A stretch of DNA of 64,000 nt from an uncultured Nodularia sp. (lineage in GTDB: Bacteria > Cyanobacteriota > Cyanobacteriia > Cyanobacteriales > Nostocaceae), in the NCBI GenBank assembly GCA_903911355.1, contig CAIWDD010000070.1, forward strand, positions 41,602 to 105,601, written 5' to 3'. The notes beneath the pieces were generated by a model. The model had not been told where the DNA came from, made no database searches, and saw nothing but the letters and a program-made list of their open reading frames with translations. Position numbers and translations under genes: made by a program. This document shows, one piece after another, positions 17,944 to 28,043 of the stretch (position 1 is its first letter; each line of letters starts with the position of its first letter).

Positions 17944-19185
17944 ATGTTGAATTTAAATCCTTGGCAATCTGCAACCCCACCACTTTTAGCCGTAAGCTTC
18001 ATATTAAGCACTGTAGCACCCTTAATCACAACCACACCATCATTAGCTCAAACGAGATTTTCCGATGTTCCATCTAACTATTGGGCGGCACAGTTCATCC
18101 AAGAGTTGTCTAGGCGAGGTGTAATTGCTGGGTTTCCTGATGGTAGGTTTCGCCCCGAAGAAGCAGTAACCCGCGCTCAATTTGCCGCGATGATTAACAA
18201 TGCGTTCCTAAAAGCACCACAACGACAAGCAATGAATTTTGTGGATGTTCCTAGTAATTTTTGGGCATCTAATGCCATTCGACAAGCCTATACCATCGGT
18301 TTCTTAACAGGGTATCCCGGTAATCGCTTCGAGCCTAACCAGAAGATCCCGCGCCAACAGGTTTTGGTGGCTTTGGCCAACGGGTTAAATTATTCTCCGA
18401 GTATTAATACTCAAACTACTTTGCAAATTTTCAACGACAGCTTTAATATTGCTGACTGGGCGCGTAGTCCCATCGCTGCAGCTACTGAGCGGCGAATTGT
18501 GGTGAACTATCCTAACGTTCAGTTGCTGAATCCAACTGCAACCGCCACCCGCGCACAGGTGGCAGCTTTTATCTATCAGGCGTTGGTTAGTTCTAATCAA
18601 GCCTCCGCAATTATTTCTCCCTATATTGTCGCTGTTGAGCCTACCACCCCGACACGGATATCTGTGACTATTCCCCAAGGGACTGTGATTCCTGTGAAGT
18701 ATGCTCAGGGGCAAAAAATTCTCGTCACCAAAGATGAAACAGCACCTTTGACTCTGACAGTATATCAAAATGTAATTACCCGGCAAGGAACTGTAATCAT
18801 TCCGGCTGGTAGTCAAGTTTTGGGTAAACTCCAACCTGCTCAAGGCGGTTCTCAATTCGTGGCGGAGAAGTTAGTTTTGACCACAGGTGAAGAGTATAAA
18901 ATTAACGCTTCTTCAGAAGTAATTACTAAAACTGAAACTATTAGAAAGGGTATTAACACCAGTACAATTATCCGTAATAGTGTTTTAGGTGCTGGTGCGG
19001 CGGCGGCGGTGTCTGCGGTCACAGGGGATGGCGCTATCGCTACAGAAGAAGTGCTAGGTGGTGCGGCTATCGGCGGTTTGATTGGCCTATTCTTTGGCAG
19101 AAATAGCGTTGAGTTAATCTCGATCGTCCCAGATACGGATTTACAAATAACAATCAATCAAAACTTTCCGGTTTCGGTGAGATAA
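17944..19185 (+). CDS. S-layer homology (SLH) domain envelope protein
   Basis: 413 residues with a signal peptide (about 1-36, ending PSLAQ). SLH repeats follow: FSDVPSNYWAAQFIQELSRR and GFPDGRFRPEEAVTRAQFAA (about 38-90), then FVDVPSNFWASNAIRQAYTI with GYPGNRFEPNQKIPRQQ (about 99-150), and a degenerate third (about 160-215). SLH domains tether proteins to the cell wall. The C-terminal ~190 residues match the preceding gene (IPAGSQVLGKLQPAQGG, FVAEKLVLTTG, SSEVITKTETI, GAGAAAAVSAVTG). Its stop directly abuts the stop of the convergent kinase gene. Confidence 0.85.
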   Translation: MLNLNPWQSATPPLLAVSFILSTVAPLITTTPSLAQTRFSDVPSNYWAAQFIQELSRRGVIAGFPDGRFRPEEAVTRAQFAAMINNAFLKAPQRQAMNFVDVPSNFWASNAIRQAYTIGFLTGYPGNRFEPNQKIPRQQVLVALANGLNYSPSINTQTTLQIFNDSFNIADWARSPIAAATERRIVVNYPNVQLLNPTATATRAQVAAFIYQALVSSNQASAIISPYIVAVEPTTPTRISVTIPQGTVIPVKYAQGQKILVTKDETAPLTLTVYQNVITRQGTVIIPAGSQVLGKLQPAQGGSQFVAEKLVLTTGEEYKINASSEVITKTETIRKGINTSTIIRNSVLGAGAAAAVSAVTGDGAIATEEVLGGAAIGGLIGLFFGRNSVELISIVPDTDLQITINQNFPVSVR

Positions 19186-20526
19186 TCATTGGCGATTAGT
19201 GATTGGTAACCAAATTATAAATGTAGTGCCCGGTGTATGGGGTGAAACCATAGTCGAGTTAATTGCAGGGCTGAAAATTTCCATTTCGCCCTCCATTTGT
19301 TCTATTAATTGTTTGGCGATCGCTAGTCCCAAACCACTACCAGGAATTTCACTTTGGGCTTGCACTCCCCGATAATGGCGTTCTCCCAAATGGGCTAGGT
19401 CTTGTGGTGGAATTCCTGCGCCGGTATTACTAATAGCAATTCCCTGAAAATTAGGTTTTTCTTGCCCTAATTGAATGACTATTTTGCCACCATGAGGAGT
19501 GTATTTTAGAGCATTATCAATAATATTGCTGAATACTTCTGGTAATGCTTTGACGTTAGCCTTTACCGGGGGCAAGTGGGCGGGAATTTCGGTTATGAGT
19601 TCTAGATGACGCTCCTGTGCTATTGCTTGAGCTGATACCAATAATGGTGTTAATAAATCAACTACAAAGCAATCAATGTTTTTCTCTCCTATTCCTGGCA
19701 ATAAGAGTACCGGTTTGGGTTGTTTTTCGACAGTTGCTTCCACAAATACTTCGTTTTCAGGCAATGACAAGGGCGCGAAATTCCCCTCTGTCCAATCAAT
19801 TACTTGCTCGAACTGTCGCAGTAATTCTTCGAGGCGATCGCTTTCCCTGACAATATTAGTTCCTACGTCTCGGTTGGGATCACCTGGACGCAGGCGTTTT
19901 AATAGCAGTTTGCCGAAGGTGCGTAATGCGGTCAATGGGTTACGAAACTGGTGTAGTAGGTTATCAAGCAAATCTCGCTGCTGTGCTTGCAGAATTTGTT
20001 GTTGATGTAGCTGATGCTGTAACCAGGCTCGACGTTGGTCTAGGAAACAAGCGATGGCTATGGTTTGCACGATTTTTTCAATTTCCCTTTGTTCCTGTTG
20101 ATTCCAGTCCCTATCTTCTCTACCTGTAATCAATAGACCCATCATCACACCTTGATGAATCAGAGGTAGGACAATTTGGTGTTCACTGAGTCGAGATTCC
20201 TCGTGTAAATCTGCTTTTTGTGTATCTGCTTTTCTTGTCTCGTCTAATGAAATCCTTGATACCGTACCCTCTGCCAATAACTTACCCTGTTGGTCATCTC
20301 TGACCAAAACATCCCCAAGTCTTGCCCCAGTTATTTCTTTCCCTCGAGGTAATACTGCTGTCTCCGGGTAAACCACCACAGGAATGAGTTTCGCTTTACC
20401 AGCAGGAGCATCTACCAGTTCTTCTGTTAGATAAACAACACTTAATGATGCTCCCAGCCCTTGGGCTAGCAGTGCTATTTGCTCTCGGCATAGAGCAACA
20501 AAATCTGAACTGGCAGACATTAACAT
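19186..20526 (-). CDS. Sensor histidine kinase with GAF-like input domain
   Basis: 446-residue cytosolic kinase without membrane helices. A GAF-like sensor domain spans about 5-165. The phospho-acceptor is His192 in LLHQFRNPLTAL. The ATPase domain has the N box (FSNIIDNALKYTPHGG), G1 (ISNTGAGIPPQDL) and G2 (GSGLGLAI). No response regulator is adjacent. The gene converges with the SLH gene with no bases between the two stop codons, so transcription of each runs into the other unless terminated inside. Confidence 0.9.
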   Translation of the reverse strand: MLMSASSDFVALCREQIALLAQGLGASLSVVYLTEELVDAPAGKAKLIPVVVYPETAVLPRGKEITGARLGDVLVRDDQQGKLLAEGTVSRISLDETRKADTQKADLHEESRLSEHQIVLPLIHQGVMMGLLITGREDRDWNQQEQREIEKIVQTIAIACFLDQRRAWLQHQLHQQQILQAQQRDLLDNLLHQFRNPLTALRTFGKLLLKRLRPGDPNRDVGTNIVRESDRLEELLRQFEQVIDWTEGNFAPLSLPENEVFVEATVEKQPKPVLLLPGIGEKNIDCFVVDLLTPLLVSAQAIAQERHLELITEIPAHLPPVKANVKALPEVFSNIIDNALKYTPHGGKIVIQLGQEKPNFQGIAISNTGAGIPPQDLAHLGERHYRGVQAQSEIPGSGLGLAIAKQLIEQMEGEMEIFSPAINSTMVSPHTPGTTFIIWLPITNRQ

Positions 20527-20791
20527 TTTTTTAGCTTTTGCTCAGGATTACAGAATTTCAGGGAAGATAGAAAAGGATTACTTTATTTTTTATCCCTCTT
20601 TAAATAAAGCTTAACTAAATCTTTTGGGTGATGGTATGCACCAGGGAATTATATGCTTTACAAATTTCATGTTTTACTTCTGTGTATCGAAACTTTAAAA
20701 ACTCTTGATATTTTAAACTAGAAATTATATAATTGCCACTGATTTTGTAGCTATAACTACAATCTATGGCTTGAAAGAGGAGGAAAATACT

Positions 20792-21109
20792 TTGGCTAGA
20801 AGACGGAAGCGGAAAAGTCGTCGTCGCCAAGAAGGACGACGGATTCTAGAACACGTGCCTCAATATAGCATTGAAAGTGGCGAAGAAAAACCTGTCACAG
20901 CAGCAAGAAAATTTATTCAAGCTGAAGGCATTGCCCCACCCGCATTGCTACTTGTCAAGCGAAATGAGCATACCACAGACCGTTATTTCTGGGCAGAGAA
21001 GGGGCTGTTTGGTGCTCAATACGTAGAAGAAAACCATTTCTTATTTCCCAGCCTGCGGTCATTAGAATCTCCGACAGGTGTGGAGCCAGCGGCTGTGGCT
21101 AGCCGCTGA
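20792..21109 (+). CDS. DUF3155 family protein
   Basis: 105-residue basic protein of a cyanobacterial family of unknown function. It opens MARRRKRKSRRRQEGRRIL and contains HVPQYSIESGEEKPVTAARK and GIAPPALLLVKRNEHTTDRY. The start is TTG at 20792: GAGGAGG lies eight bases upstream and fits it exactly, while a longer frame to 20771 would place that site inside the gene. The strongly basic N-terminus suggests nucleic acid or ribosome binding (inference). Confidence 0.82.
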   Translation: MARRRKRKSRRRQEGRRILEHVPQYSIESGEEKPVTAARKFIQAEGIAPPALLLVKRNEHTTDRYFWAEKGLFGAQYVEENHFLFPSLRSLESPTGVEPAAVASR

Positions 21110-21484
21110 ATTCTTCATGGTTCTCTTTAGATTTGGAATGTGGGTTCCGTCAATCATTTAACTGGTAAAGTGGTTCAGTTTATGAAAAATTTTCGTTTTT
21201 TTTTAGTTTCTGACTAAGTTGCTAGTACATCGATATGGAGTCCAGTTAATTCGACTGTATGGAGAAATTAACTTCGGCTCAAACATTGGTTTGTATAGGT
21301 TTGTTTCTATTCAAATGCTCTACAGGAGAGTGAGATAGAGCAAAACACATCCCCTGAGACTTGAGTCGCCTTCTCCCTGCAATGGATTGCCCAAGAGGCT
21401 ATGTAACCCGATATAATCCTTTCCCTGCGATCCAATTTCGTAGGGAAGACTTATATCCCGGTTAGCTTTTCCTACTTGCTGTGA
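21110..21484. other. Intergenic region with a strong hairpin, possible structured RNA
   Basis: 375 bp without a coding frame. At 21421-21446 TTCCCTGCGA pairs with TCGTAGGGAA with one G.U pair and a short loop. Upstream (about 21250-21420) the DNA is less AT-rich than other intergenic stretches here. It could be a non-coding RNA or the joint 3' region of two convergent genes. No known RNA family was recognised. Confidence 0.4.
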
Positions 21485-22018
21485 TCAATCAGCGGATTCT
21501 AATTGTAAAGCCCTCTGGAACTCCATTAGTTCATCTCGATGGGCAATTATAGTGAGTTTACTGATAAACCCTAGTTTATCCTGGTTTGCTTCTTCTATGT
21601 GCAAGGATACCTTCTCAATTCTTCCAGCTTTTTGCCAATAAAATACACCGCTTAAAGGTGACAATAGTAGCAATCCCAGAAACCAATTGCCAAAGTTCGG
21701 CAAAAGTAGCGACAAAACCAATGCTAGACAAGCCATACCAGCAGATGCTAACAGTGTTAAAAACAGGGCTAAAAATAAGCTGGGTTGAACAAAACCTTCG
21801 AAAATCACTTGGTTCTTTTCTCTGTCTATCGCGGATACTTGGTAAGAACGCTGGCGAAAATATTCCTTAACTTTCGGCATTAAAGCAGCTTCGTCTTGTT
21901 CAGATACGAGTTCTGCTTTCGTTGTGCGGTCTTTGGTTGAGGCCCGAATAAAGAAAAATAGACCGACTGATAACAACAAAGTGAGCAAGAGCGTAGATGG
22001 CACAATTGCATTATTCAT
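21485..22018 (-). CDS. Cofactor assembly of complex C, CCB2/CCB4-type protein
   Basis: 177-residue membrane protein resembling CCB2/CCB4, which in chloroplasts helps attach heme c(i) to cytochrome b6. The N-terminal helix PSTLLLTLLLSVGLFFFIRA and a second hydrophobic hairpin (LFLALFLTLLASAGMACLAL and a following helix) match the family, with the soluble DRTTKAELVSEQDEAAL segment between them. I start at the ATG at 22018 because family members begin just before PSTLLL; an in-frame ATG at 22042 adds eight residues. It lies 53 bp after a PadR gene in the same direction. Confidence 0.75.
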   Translation of the reverse strand: MNNAIVPSTLLLTLLLSVGLFFFIRASTKDRTTKAELVSEQDEAALMPKVKEYFRQRSYQVSAIDREKNQVIFEGFVQPSLFLALFLTLLASAGMACLALVLSLLLPNFGNWFLGLLLLSPLSGVFYWQKAGRIEKVSLHIEEANQDKLGFISKLTIIAHRDELMEFQRALQLESAD

Positions 22019-22071
22019 AACTAAAATTATTATTGTTTTCATAGGATGAGACTGAATTTATGAGCAAATAT

Positions 22072-22422
22072 TCATGAATTTTTCCTCCCCTTTATGTAAT
22101 CTTGCCAAAGATTGGCCAACTTTTGCGAGTGTTCTTGCCATTGTGGAGAAACTTCGTACATCCTTCTGGGCCTTCCTCGCCCGTCGAGTTTCTGCCAATA
22201 CCCAGTAATAGCCTTTTCGTCTTCGAGAAATTTGATCGCACTATAAAGTACGGTATCCGAAAGTCGATAGTCTGGGTATTCAGTTTCTAGTCGCTGGATC
22301 AATTCAGTGCCATAGGAGTCATGTTGTATTAAAACGTACAGAATGTAACAAACTGCTAGTTCCTGACAGAGATAAGCTGGCGGAGGATCCTCAAAGAATT
22401 GATATATATCCTCAAGTTTCAT
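22072..22422 (-). CDS. PadR family transcriptional regulator
   Basis: 116-residue winged-helix regulator. It has the PadR pattern LAVCYILYVLIQHDSYGTEL, DTVLYSAIKFLEDEKAITGYW and GRGRPRRMYEVSPQ. It is upstream of and co-directional with the CCB2/CCB4-type gene, which suggests one operon. PadR proteins are often auto-regulated from sites just upstream, so the 22423-22777 region may hold its operator (inference). Confidence 0.9.
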   Translation of the reverse strand: MKLEDIYQFFEDPPPAYLCQELAVCYILYVLIQHDSYGTELIQRLETEYPDYRLSDTVLYSAIKFLEDEKAITGYWQKLDGRGRPRRMYEVSPQWQEHSQKLANLWQDYIKGRKNS

Positions 22423-22777
22423 GGTTTAGTGAATGGCTAAAAAATGCCTGATAATAGTGGTATCTACAGTCCTGGTAGACAGTATATAGTGATACTGGCA
22501 ACATTGGCAGGGTTTTTAAAGCTTAAACATTACAGACCTTACTCACGTAGCTGAAGTCGTGAGAGGATTGTGTAAGTTTTAGGAGCGTCAAATAATACGT
22601 TCCTACTCAAGTTATCAGTCTTGTGGACATGGACTGGTCACTTTCCTAGTGTTAAGTGATGCCACACTGGTTATAACTCCTCAAGCATAAAATGCCATGA
22701 AATAAATTTTACAAGTAAAATTATACTTTGTCTGTAAAAGTTAACCATATCAAAGTCTAAGTTCTCCCATTCTGCAA
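22423..22777. other. Divergent promoter region between padR and comF
   Basis: 355 bp with no coding frame. It should carry the promoters of padR (leftward) and comF (rightward). A stretch at 22540-22640 has direct echoes (gtcgtgagaggattgtgt, taatacgttcc) but no operator I can name. Confidence 0.45.
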
Positions 22778-23476
22778 ATGCCAACCTGGAAGCAAAATTT
22801 TAACAACTTTCTCAACCTGTTTCTCCAATCAAGTTGTCTTTTATGTCAAAGAACGACATCTGGAGAATTTTGCCCTTATTGTATTAAGCAACTTAAAAAT
22901 TGCCAGCACGGGGATCCTGCTGCTTTATGGCAACAAGCAATACCTGTATTTGGTTGGGGAGTCTATGGCGGTATTGTCAAACGAGCGATCGCGGTGATGA
23001 AATATGAAAATCAACCCCAAATTGCCCGTCCGTTAGGTCAATGGTTAGGCGAAGCATGGTTGTTATCAAAGGTATCGAAAAGTAAACCACACCCTGTAGT
23101 CGTCCCCATACCACTCCATCCCAATAAGCAAAAAAAACGCGGTTATAACCAAGCTGCACTCATAGCTGAAAGTTTCTGTCAAACAACTGGGTTAAAATTG
23201 CTAGCCAATGGTTTAAAAAGAGTGCAGGAAACTGAGGCACAATTTGGTTTATCAGCATCGCAACGAGAAATTAACTTAGCGTCAGCATTTACGGTTGGGA
23301 CAGAATTACACAGTCGTCGTATAAATGTCCCCATATTGTTAGTTGACGATATTTATACCACTGGTGCCACCCTCAGGTCTGCTGTGCAAACACTCAATCA
23401 GGATGGTATTCCTGTCTTAGGTTTAGCCGCTGTTACTACTGCGGTCAAAGACAAATACCTCAAAGTTGATAGGTAA
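22778..23476 (+). CDS. comF: ComF family phosphoribosyltransferase-like protein
   Basis: 232 residues. The N-terminal zinc-ribbon cysteines are CLLCQRTTSGEFCPYC (about 21-36). The C-terminal phosphoribosyltransferase fold has VPIPLHPNKQKKRGYNQA (about 109-126) and the PRPP loop LLVDDIYTTGATL (about 187-199). ComF is required for DNA uptake in naturally competent bacteria; cyanobacterial members are linked to competence as well. Starts with ATG. Confidence 0.92.
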   Translation: MPTWKQNFNNFLNLFLQSSCLLCQRTTSGEFCPYCIKQLKNCQHGDPAALWQQAIPVFGWGVYGGIVKRAIAVMKYENQPQIARPLGQWLGEAWLLSKVSKSKPHPVVVPIPLHPNKQKKRGYNQAALIAESFCQTTGLKLLANGLKRVQETEAQFGLSASQREINLASAFTVGTELHSRRINVPILLVDDIYTTGATLRSAVQTLNQDGIPVLGLAAVTTAVKDKYLKVDR

Positions 23477-23530
23477 AGTTACTTTCATCCATCTATCCTA
23501 AATGTGGCGACCTGTTTTGTGAGAACACTA

Positions 23531-23989
23531 ATGATTAGTAAAGCTTTTCTGGTGGGTTTAAGAGAACTAATGATGATTCCTACCACCTTGTTGGTCATGG
23601 GCATAAATACAACTGTGGGATATGCTCAAAACGAATTGTATAATCCTATTCCTATAACTCCCAGTACTGAACTGTCCGATACCCTTTCAGAAAAAGATAT
23701 CCCCACGGGACAAGGTGGCTTTGGCCGGGATTATATAGTCAACCTGAATAAGGGTGATAAGCTAGTGATTGATTTGAATTCTGAGAGTTTTGATACCGTC
23801 ATTACACTCTTGGGACCTAATGGAGCCACGGTGGCGGAAAATGATGATGGACCTGATGGTACTACCAATTCCTTACTGTTTACCCGCATTCAGGAAACAG
23901 GAAAGTATATTATCCGCGTCCGCTCCTTTGGGGAAACTGGGGTGGGACTTTTTGAACTGAAGGTAACAAAACTGCAAGCGGTGAAGTAA
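23531..23989 (+). CDS. Secreted PPC-domain (pre-peptidase C-terminal) protein
   Basis: 152 residues: a likely signal peptide (about 1-34, ending near GYAQN), then one PPC beta-sandwich: DYIVNLNKGDKLVIDLNSES, FDTVITLLGPNGATVAENDD, YIIRVRSFGETGVGLFELKV. PPC domains usually accompany secreted proteases, but no protease is fused here, so it may be a stand-alone binding module. I start at the ATG at 23531; the frame is open to a GTG at 23504. Confidence 0.82.
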   Translation: MISKAFLVGLRELMMIPTTLLVMGINTTVGYAQNELYNPIPITPSTELSDTLSEKDIPTGQGGFGRDYIVNLNKGDKLVIDLNSESFDTVITLLGPNGATVAENDDGPDGTTNSLLFTRIQETGKYIIRVRSFGETGVGLFELKVTKLQAVK

Positions 23990-23999
23990 TTAAAAAATA

Positions 24000-24770
24000 T
24001 TAAAAAATGGTGAGAACACAGAGAAATAAGGCTTCTGTCCACTCAACTACCGCGCCATAAGTATCTCCTGTGTGTCCGCCTAATTGATAATGGAACCATA
24101 AACCGGTCAGTAGAGCGATCGCACTTCCCACCCCGCTCATACTGATGGCAAAAAATAGATATTTGCTATGGAATAACCTCATTAACACACTCAAGCTCAA
24201 GAGTAAAAACAGTCCTGGTAACAAATCGGGATATGAACGAATGGCTTGTTTGTGAAATGCGCCTTTACCAGTGGGTTTGAGGTAAGGATACCGGGCGATG
24301 GCGAGTTGTTGTCCCCAGCGTCCCCATCCACAAGCTGCCATCAGCAGTAGCCAACGGTGGTCTACAATATCCATTAAAGCTGTGGCCTTGAGTAATATTA
24401 ACGCCATAGCTGCCATAGCACCAAAAGCCCCTGTAGCGCTGTCTGTCATCACCTCTAAGCGTTTTTCCGGGTTAGCCACAGCTAAACCATCAGCAGTATC
24501 CATAGCCCCATCCAGGTGCAGTCCTCCAGTTATAGCAATCCAGATAACCACTACTAAAGCGCTACGAGTTAGCAATGGTATCCCCAGATAATTCATCGCG
24601 GTATCACATAGCCCTAAAATACCGCCAATCATCACCCCTACCAGGGGGGCAAAATACGCTGCTCTGCGGAAGTCTAGCCCATTGATATAAGGTAGAGGAA
24701 TAGCTGTATAAAAAGTAATACTGGCAAATACATGAAATAATAATCTTTTCCACCACTGAGGTTGATTCAT
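24000..24770 (-). CDS. cobS: Adenosylcobinamide-GDP ribazoletransferase (cobalamin synthase)
   Basis: Joins adenosylcobinamide-GDP and alpha-ribazole in the last steps of cobalamin synthesis at the membrane. 256 residues with several membrane helices and the family motifs [36 protein letters not shown] and [19 protein letters not shown]. It is a single gene; no other cobalamin gene is adjacent and I see no cobalamin riboswitch in the upstream 300 bp. Confidence 0.95.
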   Translation of the reverse strand: MNQPQWWKRLLFHVFASITFYTAIPLPYINGLDFRRAAYFAPLVGVMIGGILGLCDTAMNYLGIPLLTRSALVVVIWIAITGGLHLDGAMDTADGLAVANPEKRLEVMTDSATGAFGAMAAMALILLKATALMDIVDHRWLLLMAACGWGRWGQQLAIARYPYLKPTGKGAFHKQAIRSYPDLLPGLFLLLSLSVLMRLFHSKYLFFAISMSGVGSAIALLTGLWFHYQLGGHTGDTYGAVVEWTEALFLCVLTIF

Positions 24771-25362
24771 CCTATTACTTAATATACTGAAATTACCTAA
24801 TACATATTATTGATGTAATTGGCTTATGTCCCCCCCGGCTGAAGTGCGGGGCTGAAAGCATCAAGTCTTGTAAAATCTTTGTTTACATTTTGACTGTGAG
24901 GAAATACCGGTGACATTAGCAACCTAAAATAGTAAAACAAAGAATTAGATTTTGCATTCGGCAACTAATAAATTACCCTAGACTGTATTAGACGATGTTT
25001 GATAAGTCATGATTACTGTATCAACTATTGTTTGACCCCACCCTAACCCTCCCCTTGTAAGGGGATGGGACTGGATTTTATTGTTTTGGTCTGTTCGGTG
25101 TGTTACCCATTCCTCATTCCCTGTTCCCTGTTACCTGTTACCTGTTACCCATTCCTCATTCCCTGTTACCTGTTACCCATTCCTCATTCCCTGTTCCCTG
25201 TTCCCTGTTCCCTAATATAAAAATTACCTGTTTAATACTTTCCAAACATCCTCTTAGACATTAGCCCTCCAAAATTGATCTTTTTTCAAAAGCAGGCCAC
25301 AAGCTGTTAAAGTCATAGCCTCACTTTTTTATACCTGACCTTTGCTTATCTCCTATTTTCCT
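24771..25362. other. Intergenic region holding a GC hairpin and MITE copy A
   Basis: No gene. Besides the MITE-like element at 24990-25255 it has a short GC-rich hairpin near 24830-24855 (CCCCG pairing with CGGGG) that resembles palindromic ends of IS200/IS605 elements. The rest is AT-rich and probably contains promoters of cobS and of the gene at 25363. Confidence 0.55.
24990..25255 (+). mobile_element. MITE-like element copy A with internal short tandem repeats
   Basis: The ends are imperfect inverted repeats: agacgatgtttgataagt at the left and the reverse complement of agaggatgtttggaaagt at the right (25238-25255). The left core reads tatcaactattgtttgac followed by ccccaccctaa and a plus-strand ccctccccttgtaagggg. 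Then comes an array of cctgttc/cctgtta and cattcct units (about 25104-25213) and caaaaattacctgtt-like DNA near the right end. The same layout, inverted, recurs at 34149-34364. It has no coding capacity, so it must be mobilised in trans if at all. Confidence 0.75.
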
Positions 25363-25812
25363 ATGAGTCACCATCTACCCCACACCAGGATACCAGCTCC
25401 GTGTATTGTTAATACGGGAATAATTGTAAATAAGCTTGATATGCGACGATTGCTGTCTGATTTAGGGCGAGTCCGCTATATCTACACCCAAGAAGGCTTA
25501 CAGAGCGAGGGTGAAGGAGATGTGATGGAAGTTTTTGTTAATCCCCAAAGGTCTACAGTCGTTGCTAACTGTGCCCTTTACTTAAATCTTGATAGCTTTG
25601 ATTACCTCGAACTTAAACAGTCCCCGCAACAAGAAACTTACTTTGATTTGTTCCAAGAACATATGTGTTTACGGCTGATTCCACTTTCGACTCCTTTACA
25701 AGAGCGAAAAGAACGCAACTTGAATTTCAACGCCATAGAAGCGATGATGGAGCAGGTTTTCTCCGCTAAATGGGATGCGGAAATTGACGATGATGGTTCC
25801 GACTCCTTTTGA
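25363..25812 (+). CDS. Conserved cyanobacterial protein of unknown function
   Basis: 149 residues, acidic at the C-terminus (DAEIDDDGSDSF). No domain recognised. It reads MSHHLPHTRIPAPCIVNTG, then MRRLLSDLGRVRYIYTQEGL, VVANCALYLNLDSFDYLELK and EERKERNLNFNAIEAMMEQV-like helices. I choose the ATG at 25363; the frame is open back to a TTG at 25342. It precedes tgt by 122 bp in the same direction. Codon use and lack of low complexity support a real gene. Confidence 0.7.
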   Translation: MSHHLPHTRIPAPCIVNTGIIVNKLDMRRLLSDLGRVRYIYTQEGLQSEGEGDVMEVFVNPQRSTVVANCALYLNLDSFDYLELKQSPQQETYFDLFQEHMCLRLIPLSTPLQERKERNLNFNAIEAMMEQVFSAKWDAEIDDDGSDSF

Positions 25813-25913
25813 TTAGCATATACTCAAAAAATTGGTAATGGTTTATTTGTGAGTCCTTGAGTGTTCATAAAGAATCAATTGCCAGAGTTTCGGGTTTTTG
25901 TTTATACATTTAG

Positions 25914-27038
<1,125 letters not shown>

Positions 27039-27168
27039 GCAGAAAATTGGGAATGGGAACCCAGGAAAGAATTTTGCTATCTAAAAATATTAAATACCCC
27101 ATCCCCAAACCATGTTAAGATACACTTCAATTATGAAGTCTGTGTTAGATAGGTGGATTTAAACAAAC

Positions 27169-27306
27169 ATGGAAGCAGCATTGTTATTAGCCAAATTGCC
27201 TGAAGCTTACCAAATTTTCGATCCTTTGGTAGATGTTCTCCCCATTATTCCCGTCTTTTTCTTGTTGCTGGCGTTTGTATGGCAAGCAGCTGTTGGTTTC
27301 AGGTAA
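27169..27306 (+). CDS. psbK: Photosystem II reaction center protein K
   Basis: 45-residue one-helix photosystem II subunit, too short for ordinary ORF cut-offs. The precursor [20 protein letters not shown] leads to the mature helix [20 protein letters not shown] and ends AVGFR. This is a textbook PsbK: a short presequence, then KLPEAY. A stem-loop at 27329-27349 terminates the gene. Confidence 0.97.
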   Translation: MEAALLLAKLPEAYQIFDPLVDVLPIIPVFFLLLAFVWQAAVGFR

Positions 27307-27328
27307 GCCAACCTATGACCAATTTTTG

Positions 27329-27349
27329 GGACAGGTGTCCTACCTGTCC
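27329..27349 (+). terminator. Stem-loop after psbK
   Basis: GGACAGGT (27329-27336) pairs perfectly with ACCTGTCC (27342-27349) across the loop GTCCT; AT-rich DNA with a T run follows about 15 bases later. It is 23 bp past the psbK stop. Confidence 0.7.
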
Positions 27350-27499
27350 TATTTATTTGGCAGTTTTTTCTTTTCTAAACTTGATATCCCTTAGTATTTT
27401 GTAATATTTTGTCAGAAATTAAGTAAGATAGTGTGGGCGCTCTCTGCCAAAATCAGCTTTATTAAAAAACGTCTACAGTCAAAGGGGTATAAATAAGCC

Positions 27500-27796
27500 A
27501 TGGGTAACATCAAATTTGTCAAAGAAAACCAAGAAGTAATAGCAGCGGATGGGGCTAATCTTCGGCTCAAAGCCATGCAAAATGGCATTGACATATATAA
27601 ATTTATTGGTAAGATGACCAACTGCGGCGGCAATGGTCAGTGTGGCACCTGCATTGTGGAGATAGTCGAAGGAATAGAAAATCTTTCCCCCCGCACAGAT
27701 GTAGAGAACCGCAAATTTAAGAAAAAACCTGATAATTACCGCCTGGCCTGTCAAACCCTAGTCAATGGACCAGTCAGTGTAGTAACCAAACCTTAA
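27500..27796 (+). CDS. 2Fe-2S ferredoxin
   Basis: 98-residue plant-type ferredoxin fold. The cluster ligands are visible in [20 protein letters not shown] (Cys at about 42, 48 and 51) and LACQTL (about 84). The spacing of the first two ligands differs from the CxxxxCxxC of PetF-type ferredoxins, placing it in the divergent cyanobacterial group with CGGNGxCGTC. It lies 113 bp before psbM, an arrangement conserved in cyanobacteria. Partner unknown. Confidence 0.92.
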   Translation: MGNIKFVKENQEVIAADGANLRLKAMQNGIDIYKFIGKMTNCGGNGQCGTCIVEIVEGIENLSPRTDVENRKFKKKPDNYRLACQTLVNGPVSVVTKP

Positions 27797-27909
27797 CATT
27801 TAAATTTTCAGACCAACGCGACGTAAAAAATTTGAGGTAACACTGGCATCGATAATGCTATTCTAAAATTGTTCACTAAAAACTAAAATTAAAGAGAGGC
27901 TTTCTTGCT

Positions 27910-28026
27910 ATGCAAGTGAATGACCTAGGGTTCGTAGCGAGCATTCTGTTCGTTCTAGTGCCCGCAGTGTTTTTAATAATTCTTTACATCCAAACTGCTA
28001 GCCGTGAAGGTGGAAAAGATTCTTGA
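27910..28026 (+). CDS. psbM: Photosystem II reaction center protein M
   Basis: 38-residue single-helix photosystem II subunit at the dimer interface. The sequence [20 protein letters not shown] followed by [18 protein letters not shown] is a near-canonical PsbM. GAGAGG lies about 12 bases upstream of the ATG. The gene ends at a strong terminator. Confidence 0.97.
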   Translation: MQVNDLGFVASILFVLVPAVFLIILYIQTASREGGKDS

Positions 28027-28043
28027 TATTTGTGCATAACACC

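Noticed and set aside
24830..24856. GC-rich hairpin that could be an IS end
   Set aside because: Only about five base pairs in the stem and no flanking element; not enough to call.
24771..25000. Cobalamin riboswitch upstream of cobS
   Set aside because: I looked for the B12-box pattern and an adjoining hairpin set and saw none.
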